Assembly (NCBI GenBank): GCA_024280895.1
Contig: JAJRPI010000048.1
Location: forward strand, 1 to 60,259
Direction: 5' to 3'
From: Alphaproteobacteria bacterium
GTDB taxonomy: Bacteria; Pseudomonadota; Alphaproteobacteria; Rhizobiales; JAKIUO01
Length of the DNA: 60,259 nucleotides
Shown here: positions 17,174 to 26,405 of the stretch, in pieces
How the letters are laid out: every line of letters begins with the position of its first letter
Position numbering within the stretch: position 1 is the first letter of the stretch
Position numbers and translations under genes: made by a program
Notes under the pieces: model-generated
What the model was told of the DNA's origin: nothing
What the model saw: only the letters and a program-made list of their open reading frames with translations
Database searches by the model: none

Positions 17174-17637
17174 TGGGCTATTCAATGCCAACTCCAAGGA
17201 AAGTGGCACAGACCATTGCCATGTTGGGCACATTGGGCTTTCCGACCTTTCTTTGGGGACAAACAGCTTACTTAACTCATGGCTATTTGGCTCGGTTCTG
17301 GTGGAGTCAGTCTTGGACATTAATGGCCTTGATTCTTTTTGTTGCCGGTGTTTTTATCGCGCAGCTTAATTCTCGGAACTGGACTATCGCTCTTGGCATT
17401 TTGGTTTGGGGTATGGCGAGCTTCTGGCTATTCAAGACTGTCGATTGGTGGAGAGTTTCAGGTATTTTGTATATGTTCAGACCTGTTCCCTTCCCCGATC
17501 ACACCCAATACAAAACCGTCATCATCTCCCTGCTCTTTCCGCTTGTCTGGGGCTACCTGACACCCGCAAAATCATTGAAGAATCTTGTCAAGCGGCTAAT
17601 AAACATCATCAAATGGCTGAGAGGTCCTATGTTCTAA
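17173..17637 (+). CDS. Small membrane protein translationally coupled to chvG
   Basis: A 154-residue protein whose ATG shares one base with the chvG stop (TAATG), suggesting coupled translation. It has about four hydrophobic segments, for example SWTLMALILFVAGVFIAQL and WTIALGILVWGMASFWLF, and a basic C-terminus. No family recognised. The position immediately after the kinase hints at an accessory membrane partner of ChvG, but this is inference only. Confidence 0.6.
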   Translation: MGYSMPTPRKVAQTIAMLGTLGFPTFLWGQTAYLTHGYLARFWWSQSWTLMALILFVAGVFIAQLNSRNWTIALGILVWGMASFWLFKTVDWWRVSGILYMFRPVPFPDHTQYKTVIISLLFPLVWGYLTPAKSLKNLVKRLINIIKWLRGPMF

Positions 17638-17652
17638 GACTACCCGTCGATC

Positions 17653-17780
17653 TGTCATCCCAGCGAAGGCTGGGAACCATACTCACTGGTCTTGCCAATG
17701 GCATATTGAGCAAGCGTCCCAGTTCATTATATAAAACGAGAGTTCTGGGGTTATGGATCCCAGCCTGCGCTGGGATGACA
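17653..17780. repeat. 128-bp MITE/BIME-like element with 29-bp terminal inverted repeats
   Basis: The ends at 17653-17681 and 17752-17780 are inverted repeats identical at 27 of 29 positions, with the outer 12 bases (TGTCATCCCAGC) perfect. Each arm is itself a hairpin of the form CCCAGC...GCTGGG. The related motif GTCATCCCGGC occurs at 58787. No target duplication is visible. It resembles paired REP sequences or a small non-autonomous element. Confidence 0.75.
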
Positions 17781-17823
17781 TTCCTAGTAGCGCTCATATT
17801 CTGAAATTTAGCTCTATAAAACC

Positions 17824-18693
17824 CTAGTAAAAACTAAGCGGGAAATAGCGCAGGAACAGCTCTTCATAAATGCCGTCGCGGCGCACTTTTTCCAGGGCGT
17901 AATTGAGCATTTCGCGCAGGCGGCGATTGCCTTTCTGAACAGCGAATCCAACGCCTTGGCCAAAATATTTTTGATCGACCAAAGGACCACCCAAAAAGGA
18001 ACAACAGGCTTTCGAAGCTGTTCCGTTGAGCCAGAAAACAGAGGTGATACCATCATCGAATATCACTTTGACCTTGCCGCCCAATAGCATTTTATGCAAT
18101 TTCTCTCGTCTTTTGACCGGGACCAATTTGACACCGGCATAATATTTTTGCAAATAGGCCTGATGGCTGGACCCCTCGATCACACCAACCGTTTTTCCCT
18201 TCAGGGCTTCGGGAGTGATATCCGCCAGATTACTGCCTTTAGCAACGATAAAACGAGCGGGAGTGTCATAATAGTGATCGGTCAAATCTGCTGTTTTCAG
18301 ACTATCCGAACTGATGGTAATGGAAGCGGCAACAATATCGACTTCTTTGCGTGCCAGCGAGGGAAGCAAAAACTCCCAGTCGCGTGCTTCGACCGAACAG
18401 GTAACGCCAAGCACGCCGCATATCGCTTGAATAAGCTCAACATTAAATCCCGTCAGGGTGCCATCTTCATCATAATAATTGAACGGTGGATAATCAGCTT
18501 CGGTGATAACGCGCAGCGGCGGCAAACCACTAAAATCAGGGCGCGGACGTTGCACATCACCGCGCCAGACCCCCGGCACATAGCTTTTGCCCTGTTGCTG
18601 CGCCCAGCCCATCGCGACCATGCCACCAGCAAGGATCGCAAAGCACAAAACACAGAGAATCAGAGCTTTCACATAATCGTTCATGGTCACCAT
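17824..18693 (-). CDS. Amino-acid-type ABC transporter substrate-binding protein (SBP_bac_3)
   Basis: A 289-residue protein with an N-terminal hydrophobic segment (ALILCVLCFAILAGGMVAMG) serving as signal peptide or anchor, then the family-3 fold: PLRVITEADYPPFNYYDEDG, LTGFNVELIQAICGVLGV, PSLARKEVDIVAASITIS, KGKTVGVIEGSSHQAYL and GVGFAVQKGNRRLREMLN. Such proteins bind amino acids or related solutes in the periplasm. No permease or ATPase genes are adjacent, so it is an orphan receptor that may serve a distant transporter or a sensor. A second ATG at 18684 could be the true start. Confidence 0.85.
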   Translation of the reverse strand: MVTMNDYVKALILCVLCFAILAGGMVAMGWAQQQGKSYVPGVWRGDVQRPRPDFSGLPPLRVITEADYPPFNYYDEDGTLTGFNVELIQAICGVLGVTCSVEARDWEFLLPSLARKEVDIVAASITISSDSLKTADLTDHYYDTPARFIVAKGSNLADITPEALKGKTVGVIEGSSHQAYLQKYYAGVKLVPVKRREKLHKMLLGGKVKVIFDDGITSVFWLNGTASKACCSFLGGPLVDQKYFGQGVGFAVQKGNRRLREMLNYALEKVRRDGIYEELFLRYFPLSFY

Positions 18694-18801
18694 CGTTAGC
18701 GAGGTCGCGCCACAAGATCAACAGCGCTTATTTCAACAGGCCAGTAGAGAGCACAATAGTTTGCGAACGGCTCGAAATTATGGCCTATTGGGCACAAGTT
18801 T

Positions 18802-19980
18802 TCACGTCTGCTTATAGCTCCCATCAGGCCAATTAGGACCATTGATCACGGATCCAAGTTTCGCATCGACAAGGCGCTCGCGCACCTCCAGCAACCGCCC
18901 GATCAAGCCCGGCTCTTGAGCCTGATAGGCTTTCTCATCTTCCACCCGGTCAACAACAATGCCCAACAGTTCAGTAATCGCATTGCCCACCGAATTTTGC
19001 GAAATTGTGACGATCAACCGCCCCAGATCATCGCGATACATGATTTGTTTATAAGCCGGACGCCAGCGGATTTCATTGGCGAACTGGGGATCCAGTATCA
19101 CCTTTTCACGCAGGTCGCGCGCCACGCGCTGGAACTGATTATTGCTCAACAGCACATCATCGATCTGTGACGCGAAATTAGCTCCGGGCGGCACCTTGGG
19201 ATCTCCCGTCGCCACCATCATGAAAAAGGTCCGGTAGAAGTCCAGAAAACCACGCAGTATTTGCTCATATTCAAACCAGAAATAGCGATCTTTAAGGCGC
19301 TCTGGCCCATCCTTTAGCACCCAGCTTGGCAACCCTTGTGGATAGCCAGTGAGCGATAGAGCACATTCGCTGGAAGGAATGGGCTCAAGGATTTGCAAAT
19401 CCAGCACTTCCAAAAACTCGTGATAGACATCAGACAGGCTCATCAAGAACATGGAGTTGTGGCCGCTATCGGTGAGATTTGGATTAGCGGGGTTAGCCTC
19501 CTTGCCATTTTTCAGCTGTTCCATCGGGAACACCATGAAATGATTGTGGATCATGCGGATGCTGGGCACGCCAGGCTTGTTGAGCGGCCAGGTGCTGTCG
19601 AGCGACGCCTCCCCGCACAAAATAAGATGTTTGCCCGGGTCTGGATATTTCTCCAGCATATAGTCGCAGGTGATCTGGGTCATTTGCTCCCAGACCTTCT
19701 TTTGTTTGCGCTTCATTTGATCTCGGCGCACAGGGCGACCCAGCGGATCAAGAATGCGCTTGGAGGTATCCAATATGATTGAGGTGTCAAATTCCGTCGA
19801 ATGACCAATCAGTTTGCGGTACATCAACAAATCTTGCGTGGTGCGAAACAAACCGTTTTCTTCAGCCAGGTTTTTAAGATTGGCAGAACTATTGAAAAAT
19901 TCCACCGGCGCCATGCCATCGGGTATCTCCACAGTCAGTTTCGGCCTCGGTGTTATGATGGTGCGTGGTGCCTGCTTCAT
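18802..19980 (-). CDS. Conserved-looking protein of unknown function
   Basis: A 392-residue soluble protein without signal peptide. Visible elements are MYRKLIGHSTEFDTSIILD, a segment with LILCGEASLDSTWPLNKPG, and IRMIHNHFMVFPMEQL, in which the His-Asn-His-Phe motif recalls active-site histidines of HIT/GalT-like nucleotidyl-transfer enzymes, but the resemblance is too weak to name a family. Its stop-side neighbour is a solute-binding protein and it starts at the 3' end of pheA, overlapping that gene by four bases (19977-19980), so it is probably translated with pheA and kdsB. Role unknown. Confidence 0.65.
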   Translation of the reverse strand: MKQAPRTIITPRPKLTVEIPDGMAPVEFFNSSANLKNLAEENGLFRTTQDLLMYRKLIGHSTEFDTSIILDTSKRILDPLGRPVRRDQMKRKQKKVWEQMTQITCDYMLEKYPDPGKHLILCGEASLDSTWPLNKPGVPSIRMIHNHFMVFPMEQLKNGKEANPANPNLTDSGHNSMFLMSLSDVYHEFLEVLDLQILEPIPSSECALSLTGYPQGLPSWVLKDGPERLKDRYFWFEYEQILRGFLDFYRTFFMMVATGDPKVPPGANFASQIDDVLLSNNQFQRVARDLREKVILDPQFANEIRWRPAYKQIMYRDDLGRLIVTISQNSVGNAITELLGIVVDRVEDEKAYQAQEPGLIGRLLEVRERLVDAKLGSVINGPNWPDGSYKQT

Positions 19981-20855
19981 GCGCGCTCCTTAGTGTTCAA
20001 TTTCAAGCGAAACTCGTTGGCCTTGTAACTGCCAAGTAAGCGGACTTCAGAAGAATAAAAATCAAGCTCTTCCATGGCAAGCTGTACATTGCGCTCATCT
20101 GGATGACCTTCAATATCGGCATAAAACATGGTGGCATTGAACGAGCCTTCGAGCTGATAGCTCTCCAGCTTGGTCATATTGACCCCGTTGGTGGCAAATC
20201 CCCCCATGCTTTTATAAAGGGCAGCGGGCACATTACGCACACGAAAAACGAAAGTTGTGATAATGGGGCCATCTGCTGGCACCACTGGTTGCGGGGTCGC
20301 CGACAAAATCAAAAAACGCGTGGTGTTATGTGCAGCGTCCTCAATATCTTTGGCAAGCACTTCAAGTCCATAAATCTTGGCCGCCAGACTTGGCGCAATC
20401 GCCGCCATGCTTTGGTCGCGCGCTTCTTGCACCATCCGGGCACTGCCAGCCGTATCCCCTTGCGGATGGGCAACCAAACCCAGTTCTCTGATTTTGTTGC
20501 GGCACTGGCCAAGCGCCATAACATGACTATGCACCGATGTGAGCCCCTTCAATGTCGCCCCTTTGAGGCCAAGCAACTGATGATGGATTGGTTCAAATTG
20601 CTCACCGACAATATGCAGCCCGGAATCGGGTAATAGATGGTGTACATCCGCCACGCGGCCAGCCACAGAGTTTTCAATGGGGATCATGGCAAAAGCTGCC
20701 TCCCCTGCCTTAACGGCGGCCAGTGCCCCCTCAAAAGTCGCACAAGGCATCGCACGCCAGTCCGGTTGATATTCAAGACAGGCCAGATGCGAATTTGCCC
20801 CCGGCTCCCCCTGATAGGAGATCGTCGTAGACGAGGATTTTGTTAATTTGCTCAC
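19977..20855 (-). CDS. pheA: Prephenate dehydratase
   Basis: A 292-residue enzyme that converts prephenate to phenylpyruvate in phenylalanine synthesis. The start is taken as GTG at 20855, giving MSKLTKSSSTTISYQGEPGA and preceded by GGAAAG; a longer frame reaches into kdsB and is not needed. The dehydratase domain shows FAMIPIENSVAGRVADVHHL, SHVMALGQC and the catalytic TRF in NTTRFLILS. A C-terminal ACT domain (VPAALYKSMGGFATNGVNMT, then KLESYQLEGSF) gives feedback control by phenylalanine. It lies 22 bases after kdsB on the same strand. Confidence 0.92.
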   Translation of the reverse strand: MSKLTKSSSTTISYQGEPGANSHLACLEYQPDWRAMPCATFEGALAAVKAGEAAFAMIPIENSVAGRVADVHHLLPDSGLHIVGEQFEPIHHQLLGLKGATLKGLTSVHSHVMALGQCRNKIRELGLVAHPQGDTAGSARMVQEARDQSMAAIAPSLAAKIYGLEVLAKDIEDAAHNTTRFLILSATPQPVVPADGPIITTFVFRVRNVPAALYKSMGGFATNGVNMTKLESYQLEGSFNATMFYADIEGHPDERNVQLAMEELDFYSSEVRLLGSYKANEFRLKLNTKERA

Positions 20856-20877
20856 GTTTTTCTTTCCATCTTCGGCG

Positions 20878-21615
20878 TTATTTTTCCGCCGACAGCAACA
20901 CTCGTGCTTTTTCAAGATCGGCTGGAGTATCAACACCAAGGGGGATCGTGTCAACGAGCGCAACATCAATCCGCATACCATTTTCCAGGGCACGCAATTG
21001 CTCAAGTTTCTCGCGCAATTCAAGCGTCGAGGGAGAAGCGCTGACAAAACGCTCTAACGCCGCGCGACGATAGGCATAAATGCCTATATGATGGTAATGA
21101 GGACCCTCGCCATATGGAGCCGTGGTGCGCGTAAAATAAAGTGCCCGCAACCGCTTTTCTCCAAGCGGGGTGCCAACAATTTTTACGACATTGGGATTGG
21201 TGCGCTCTTCATCATTGTCAATTTCAACGCCAAGGGTCGCGATATCCACGTCCTTATCGGCAAGCGGCGCTATACAAGCCTTCACCAAAAGGGGATCAAG
21301 ACTGGGTAAATCTCCTTGCAGATTGACGATGGTTTCAAATTGTCCATCAGGGTCGACCTGCTGCAAGGCTTCAAAAATGCGGTCCGAGCCGCTTTTATGA
21401 TCGGAACGGGTCATAACACAACGTCCTCCCGCTTGCTCGATCGCGTTCAAAATCGCGTTATCATCCGTGGCCACCACAACCTCACCAACAGTTGATTCGA
21501 CGGCTCTGCGCCAGACATGCACAATCATGGGTTCACCAAGGATGTCCGCCATCGGCTTGCCCGGCAACCGCGATGCCTGCATCCTGGCGGGGATAAGTAT
21601 CAAAGTTTTTGTCAT
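20878..21615 (-). CDS. kdsB: 3-deoxy-manno-octulosonate cytidylyltransferase
   Basis: A 245-residue nucleotidyltransferase that activates KDO with CTP for lipopolysaccharide synthesis. The N-terminus [20 protein letters not shown] is the CTP-binding signature; [32 protein letters not shown] and [17 protein letters not shown] are further KdsB marks. The gene is first in a minus-strand unit kdsB-pheA-unknown and is divergent from the cytochrome gene, an arrangement common in Hyphomicrobiales. Confidence 0.94.
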   Translation of the reverse strand: MTKTLILIPARMQASRLPGKPMADILGEPMIVHVWRRAVESTVGEVVVATDDNAILNAIEQAGGRCVMTRSDHKSGSDRIFEALQQVDPDGQFETIVNLQGDLPSLDPLLVKACIAPLADKDVDIATLGVEIDNDEERTNPNVVKIVGTPLGEKRLRALYFTRTTAPYGEGPHYHHIGIYAYRRAALERFVSASPSTLELREKLEQLRALENGMRIDVALVDTIPLGVDTPADLEKARVLLSAEK

Positions 21616-21789
21616 ATGATGCCTTCGCTATATATCTATTGCCGTAAAATGGCCTCTTAACTATTGATAATCTGGTGCAAAGGGAGGTAATAGGGTGCAG
21701 ACTCGCCATTCCAGATATGCAGGATCTGAATACAATGCGGTAAATTCACCCTATTGACCAAACCAAACGTCAAGAATTGGACCCCCTGA

Positions 21790-22434
21790 ATGAAACACAA
21801 ACAACACCTCCCCTCGAAGTTTGAAGAATTCGTACCAATCGCTGCTGGCGCCCTTGGTTTCTCAATCCTCTTTCTGTTTGGCCTGTCGGCATTTGTCAAC
21901 AATCTCTTCCAACCAGAGGCAGGTTCCGCACATCAGCCAATGATTGCCACAACCGCGCCTCATAAGCCAGCTGCGAGCGATAGCGGTAAAAACACACAAA
22001 ATACCCACGACAATGTTGCTGGTAGCACGACCAGCAAGCCCGTAGCAAAGCCACCATCAGCAATCGTTTCAATCGGCCAGATACTCGCCAAAGGGGATGC
22101 CAAAAAAGGCGCCAAGGTTGCCAAAAAATGTTTCGCCTGTCACAGCTTTGACAAAGGTGGAAAAAACAAGGTTGGTCCCAATCTCTACGCGATAGTCGGC
22201 AAGAATATCGGCACCACAAAGGGCTTTAAATATTCTTCTGCTATGGTCAAATATGCCGGTAAAACCGGCAGTTGGAAATATGCCAATCTGATGGCGTTTT
22301 TGAAAAAACCAAAATCGGTTGTGAAGAAAACCAAAATGGCCTTTGCAGGGCTCAAAAAAGAAAAAGATCTGGCAAACCTGATCGCCTATTTGCGCGGTAA
22401 TGCCTCAACACCGGTGCCGCTCCCGACCCATTAA
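21790..22434 (+). CDS. cycM: Membrane-anchored c-type cytochrome (CycM-like)
   Basis: A 214-residue protein with an uncleaved N-terminal membrane anchor (IAAGALGFSILFLFGLSAFV), a Pro/Ala/Thr-rich linker and a class I cytochrome c domain. The heme motif CFACH lies in VAKKCFACHSFDKGGKNKVG, and a downstream Met in KMAFAGLKKEKD can be the sixth ligand. CycM-type cytochromes carry electrons from the bc1 complex to terminal oxidases on the periplasmic side. The gene is divergent from kdsB, as in other alphaproteobacteria. Confidence 0.9.
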   Translation: MKHKQHLPSKFEEFVPIAAGALGFSILFLFGLSAFVNNLFQPEAGSAHQPMIATTAPHKPAASDSGKNTQNTHDNVAGSTTSKPVAKPPSAIVSIGQILAKGDAKKGAKVAKKCFACHSFDKGGKNKVGPNLYAIVGKNIGTTKGFKYSSAMVKYAGKTGSWKYANLMAFLKKPKSVVKKTKMAFAGLKKEKDLANLIAYLRGNASTPVPLPTH

Positions 22435-22485
22435 GGGGTGCGTGCGCCGTCAAATAAAAACAATTGATGGGAAGGGAACGTTTAA

Positions 22486-24378
22486 ATGGCACCTAGAACC
22501 AGCATAAGATCAGGGGTGGCGGCTGCTTGCTTATTCCTGTCCACCTCTATTGTTACGATTCAATCGGGAACCGAGCTTGCCAAAGCCAGTGGCACCATCG
22601 AGGATCAACCGCGCAAACACGCTCTTTCCCTGATCGGCGAACCCAAATACCCCGCCGGTTTCAAGCATTTCGACTATGTCAATCCAAATGCTCCCAAGGG
22701 AGGCCGGGTGCGCCTTGGTGCCAATGGCAGTTATGATACGCTGAACATTTTCACAGGTAAGGGAGATACGGCATCGGGCATCGGGCTGCTATACGACAAT
22801 TTGATGGATACAAGCCTTGACCAACCTTCCACCGCCTATTGCCAGTTATGCGAATGGGTCAGCTATCCCAAAGACTTTTCCTCAGTGACCTTTAAATTGC
22901 GCGATGAAGCTAAATGGCATGACGGCAGACCCGTATCTGTCGAGGATGTGATTTTTAGTTTCAAGACCTTCACAACCCTTAATCCGGGCTGGAAATTTTA
23001 CTATAAAAACGTCGTCAAAGCCGAAAAAACCGGCCCCCTCGAAGTAACGTTCAGATTCAATGTCAAAGGCAATCGCGAATTACCGCAAATCATGGGAGAC
23101 CTCACGGTCCTACCCAAGCATTACTGGGATGATACTGACGCCCATTATGTCAAACGCGACCCCGCCAAAAGCACCCTCGTGCCACCTCTGGGCTCTGGCC
23201 CCTACAAAATCAGTAAAATGGCCAGAGGGGCGAGTATGACCTTCACGCGCGTCAAAGATTATTGGGGCAAAAACATAGCCTGTAATGTCGGTCGCTATAA
23301 TTTCGATGAAATCAGCTACACTTATTTCCGGGATTCAACCGTTGCCCTTGAGGCGTTCAAAAGTGGTCTGCTCGATTACCGCGCTGAAACCAGTTCGAAA
23401 AACTGGGCGACCGCCTATAATTTCCCGGCCTTCAACAAGAAATTGGTCAAAAAGCAAACAATCAAACTCAAAACCTCCCAGCCCATGCAAGCCTTTGTCA
23501 TGAACACAAGGCGTTCGCGCTTCAAAGATCCCCTTGTGCGTCATGCCTTTACGCTGGCTTTTAATTTTGAATGGGCCAACAAGAACCTGTTTTATAGTCA
23601 ATATAAGCGGGTTAGCAGCTATTTCGAAAATACCGAACTGGCGTCCTCTGGATTGCCAACTGGTCGCGAGCTGGAAATTCTCAATGAGGTCAAGGCGATT
23701 GTGCCTCCTGAAGTTTTTACCAAGCCATATAAACTACCGGTCAATAACACGATGCGCGACTTTCGCAAAAATTTGCGTTATGCGAGCAAACATCTTGATG
23801 AAGCAGGCTGGAAAATAAAAAATGGTGTGCGCATCAACACCAAAACCGGCGAGCAGCTAAAGGTTGAATTCCTGCTTGTACAGGCCGCCTTCGAGCGCAT
23901 TGTTATGCCCTATATCAACAGCCTCAAAAAACTTGGCATCAAGGCCACCATTCGCCAAGTCGATACCTCCGAATATATCAGACGTCATCGCAAGTTCGAT
24001 TTCGATATTATCATTGGTACCTTCCGCCAATCGCAATCGCCAGGCAATGAACAGCGCGGCTATTGGAGCTCGGCAGCTGCCAGTAAAGAAGGATCGCGCA
24101 ACACGATTGGCATTAAGAACAAAGCCATCGACAAGCTGATTGACAAAATTATTTTTGCCAAAACCCGCAGCGAGCTCGTGGCGACCACCAGAGCGCTGGA
24201 CCGTGTCCTTTTGTGGAACCATTATCTCATCCCGCAATGGTACGCCCCTTATGAGCGCATTGCTTACTGGAACAAATTTGGTCAGCCAGAAACCCTGCCC
24301 AGTCAGGATGTGAGCTTCCTTGCGACCTGGTGGTATGATCAAAAATCTGCAGACGCCCTTAAAAAAACCGGTGGATAA
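22486..24378 (+). CDS. YejA-type ABC transporter substrate-binding protein 1 (SBP_bac_5)
   Basis: A 630-residue periplasmic protein of the family-5 peptide/solute binders. It has a signal peptide ending around TELAKASG, then HALSLIGEPKYPAGFKHFDY, the YejA-like hallmark, and LRDEAKWHDGRPVSVEDVIF, GSGPYKISKMARGASMTF and FDFDIIIGTFRQSQSPGNEQ. YejA-group proteins bind microcin C-like peptides or oligopeptides. AAGGGA precedes the ATG. It is the first gene of a cluster with a second, diverged copy and YejB- and YejE-like permeases. Confidence 0.9.
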   Translation: MAPRTSIRSGVAAACLFLSTSIVTIQSGTELAKASGTIEDQPRKHALSLIGEPKYPAGFKHFDYVNPNAPKGGRVRLGANGSYDTLNIFTGKGDTASGIGLLYDNLMDTSLDQPSTAYCQLCEWVSYPKDFSSVTFKLRDEAKWHDGRPVSVEDVIFSFKTFTTLNPGWKFYYKNVVKAEKTGPLEVTFRFNVKGNRELPQIMGDLTVLPKHYWDDTDAHYVKRDPAKSTLVPPLGSGPYKISKMARGASMTFTRVKDYWGKNIACNVGRYNFDEISYTYFRDSTVALEAFKSGLLDYRAETSSKNWATAYNFPAFNKKLVKKQTIKLKTSQPMQAFVMNTRRSRFKDPLVRHAFTLAFNFEWANKNLFYSQYKRVSSYFENTELASSGLPTGRELEILNEVKAIVPPEVFTKPYKLPVNNTMRDFRKNLRYASKHLDEAGWKIKNGVRINTKTGEQLKVEFLLVQAAFERIVMPYINSLKKLGIKATIRQVDTSEYIRRHRKFDFDIIIGTFRQSQSPGNEQRGYWSSAAASKEGSRNTIGIKNKAIDKLIDKIIFAKTRSELVATTRALDRVLLWNHYLIPQWYAPYERIAYWNKFGQPETLPSQDVSFLATWWYDQKSADALKKTGG

Positions 24379-24385
24379 TCATCAA

Positions 24386-26320
24386 ATGAGACCCGCAATG
24401 AAAATAGACAATCCAACCCTTCTTGCACTCACTCTGGCTCTGGGTTTGACATTTTTACTGCCAGGGCAACAGGCCTTGGCAGGCGAAAAAACACACGGGC
24501 TTTCCGCCTTTGGCGAGCTTAAATACGGCCCCGACTTCAAGCATTTTGATTATGTCAATCCACAGGCACCAAAGGGCGGTCGGCTGTCGATGATCGGTCC
24601 ATCAAGGCTCAAATCTTTTAACAGCTTCAATGATTTCATATTGAAGGGGGACGCCGCTCAAGGGCTCAGCGCCCTGTTTGACAGCCTGATGGAAGGGGCT
24701 GCTGACGAACCTGACAGCGTTTATGGTCTGGTGGCACATAGTGCTCAATTGGCCAACGATAAAAAGTCGGTGACGTTTTACATGCGGCCAGAAGCAAAGT
24801 TTTCCGATGGCACGCAAATCACCGCCAAAGATGCCGTTTTTTCCTTTGATATTCTCAAATCCAAAGGCCATCCAGCCTATCGTTTGCAATTGCGTGATGT
24901 GGTCAAGGCACAGGCCATCGACAAGCTTACGGTTCGCTATCAATTCAAGGGCGAACAGGTCCGTGATCTGCCCCGCCTGGTGTCCGGGCTCCCCCTGCTG
25001 TCTGCGACTTATTACAAGACCCGCGATTTTTCTAAAACCACACTCGATGTGCCGCTTGGCTCGGGGGCTTACAAGATTAAGAACTTTGATCAGGGCCGTC
25101 AGGTCACCTATGAGCGGCGCAAGGATTATTGGGCCAAAGATCTACCGATCAATGTGGGGCGCTATAATTTCGACGAGTTGCGCTATGAATATTACCGCGA
25201 CGATACATCTGAATTTGAGGGCCTGACCAGCCATACCTATGATTTGCGCGAGGAATTCACCTCTAAAAACTGGGCCACAGCCTACAATATTCCGCAGGTT
25301 AAATCAGGGCGCTTGAAACGCGAAACCTTGCCCGATAAAAGCCCCTCGGGAGCGCAGGGCTTTTTCATGAATATGCGCCAGGACAAGTTTAAAGACCCCC
25401 GCGTCAGGGAAGCGCTCGATCTCGCCTTTGACTTCGAGTGGACCAACAAGAACCTGTTTTTCAATGCCTATATCCGCACACAAAGCTTCTTTGAGAACTC
25501 GGAGATGAAAGCCCATGGCAAGCCTTCCAAAGAAGAGTTGGCCCTGCTGGAGCCTTTCGCGGACAAGCTGCCAGCTGAAGTATTCCAAACTCCTTACACG
25601 CCGGCCAAAACCTCTGGAGCTGGCAAAGACCGGGGCAATCTGCGGCGCGCTCAAAAACTGCTGGCGAAAGCTGGTTGGAAAGTCGGCAATGAAACCATCA
25701 AAGAAAAGGATTGCGGATTTTTCTGCAGCCTGATGACCTCAATCGGTCTGCGTTCACAAAAGAAGAGCGCCGTTTTGCGAAACGAAAAAGGGGACAAATT
25801 CACCATTGAATTTCTCACCGTCAGCCCGGCTTTTGAGCGCATCATCGGTCCTTATCTTCAAAATCTCAACACCCTTGGCATCAAAGCAAAAATTCGTATG
25901 GTCGACAGCTCCCAATATGAGCGCCGCCTCAAAGATTTCGATTTCGACATTACCACCTCTCGCTTTGTGCTCGGTCTTACACCTGGCGTCTCCATGCGTA
26001 GCTACTGGTCATCGGTCAGCGCCGACACCAAGGGATCGCGCAATCTGTCGGGTATCAAAAGCCCCGTCATTGACGCCTTGATCGAGAAAATGATCGGCGC
26101 CAAAAGCCGCAAGGATCTGGTCATTGCCGCCAAAGCACTTGACCGCGTGCTGCGAGCTGGCCGTTACTGGGTGCCGCAATGGTATTATCCGTTCCACCGC
26201 ATGGCCTATTGGGACAAGTTCGGTAAACCTGCCAAAAAGCCCCCTTATGCCCGCGCCATTATCGACACCTGGTGGGTGGACAAAGAAAAAGAAGCCAAGC
26301 TGCAAGAAAAGAAGAAGTGA
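24386..26320 (+). CDS. yejA: YejA-type ABC transporter substrate-binding protein 2
   Basis: A 644-residue paralogue of the preceding gene, starting seven bases after its stop (ATG at 24386; an ATG at 24398 is an alternative). The signal peptide is LALTLALGLTFLLPGQQALA. Shared landmarks are HGLSAFGELKYGPDFKHFDY, GSGAYKIKNFDQGRQVTYER and DFDITTSRFVLGLTPGVSMR. Compared with copy 1 it has an extra cysteine-containing segment near DCGFFCSLMTSIGLRS. Two tandem binders sharing one permease pair suggests an extended substrate range. Confidence 0.9.
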   Translation: MRPAMKIDNPTLLALTLALGLTFLLPGQQALAGEKTHGLSAFGELKYGPDFKHFDYVNPQAPKGGRLSMIGPSRLKSFNSFNDFILKGDAAQGLSALFDSLMEGAADEPDSVYGLVAHSAQLANDKKSVTFYMRPEAKFSDGTQITAKDAVFSFDILKSKGHPAYRLQLRDVVKAQAIDKLTVRYQFKGEQVRDLPRLVSGLPLLSATYYKTRDFSKTTLDVPLGSGAYKIKNFDQGRQVTYERRKDYWAKDLPINVGRYNFDELRYEYYRDDTSEFEGLTSHTYDLREEFTSKNWATAYNIPQVKSGRLKRETLPDKSPSGAQGFFMNMRQDKFKDPRVREALDLAFDFEWTNKNLFFNAYIRTQSFFENSEMKAHGKPSKEELALLEPFADKLPAEVFQTPYTPAKTSGAGKDRGNLRRAQKLLAKAGWKVGNETIKEKDCGFFCSLMTSIGLRSQKKSAVLRNEKGDKFTIEFLTVSPAFERIIGPYLQNLNTLGIKAKIRMVDSSQYERRLKDFDFDITTSRFVLGLTPGVSMRSYWSSVSADTKGSRNLSGIKSPVIDALIEKMIGAKSRKDLVIAAKALDRVLRAGRYWVPQWYYPFHRMAYWDKFGKPAKKPPYARAIIDTWWVDKEKEAKLQEKKK

Positions 26321-26405
26321 GCATAACACCTCCCCTCTTGCCATTCTGGCCTGCATGATCGATAAATACCAGCTCAACAATAAACACTGATAAAAACGAG
26401 ATTTC

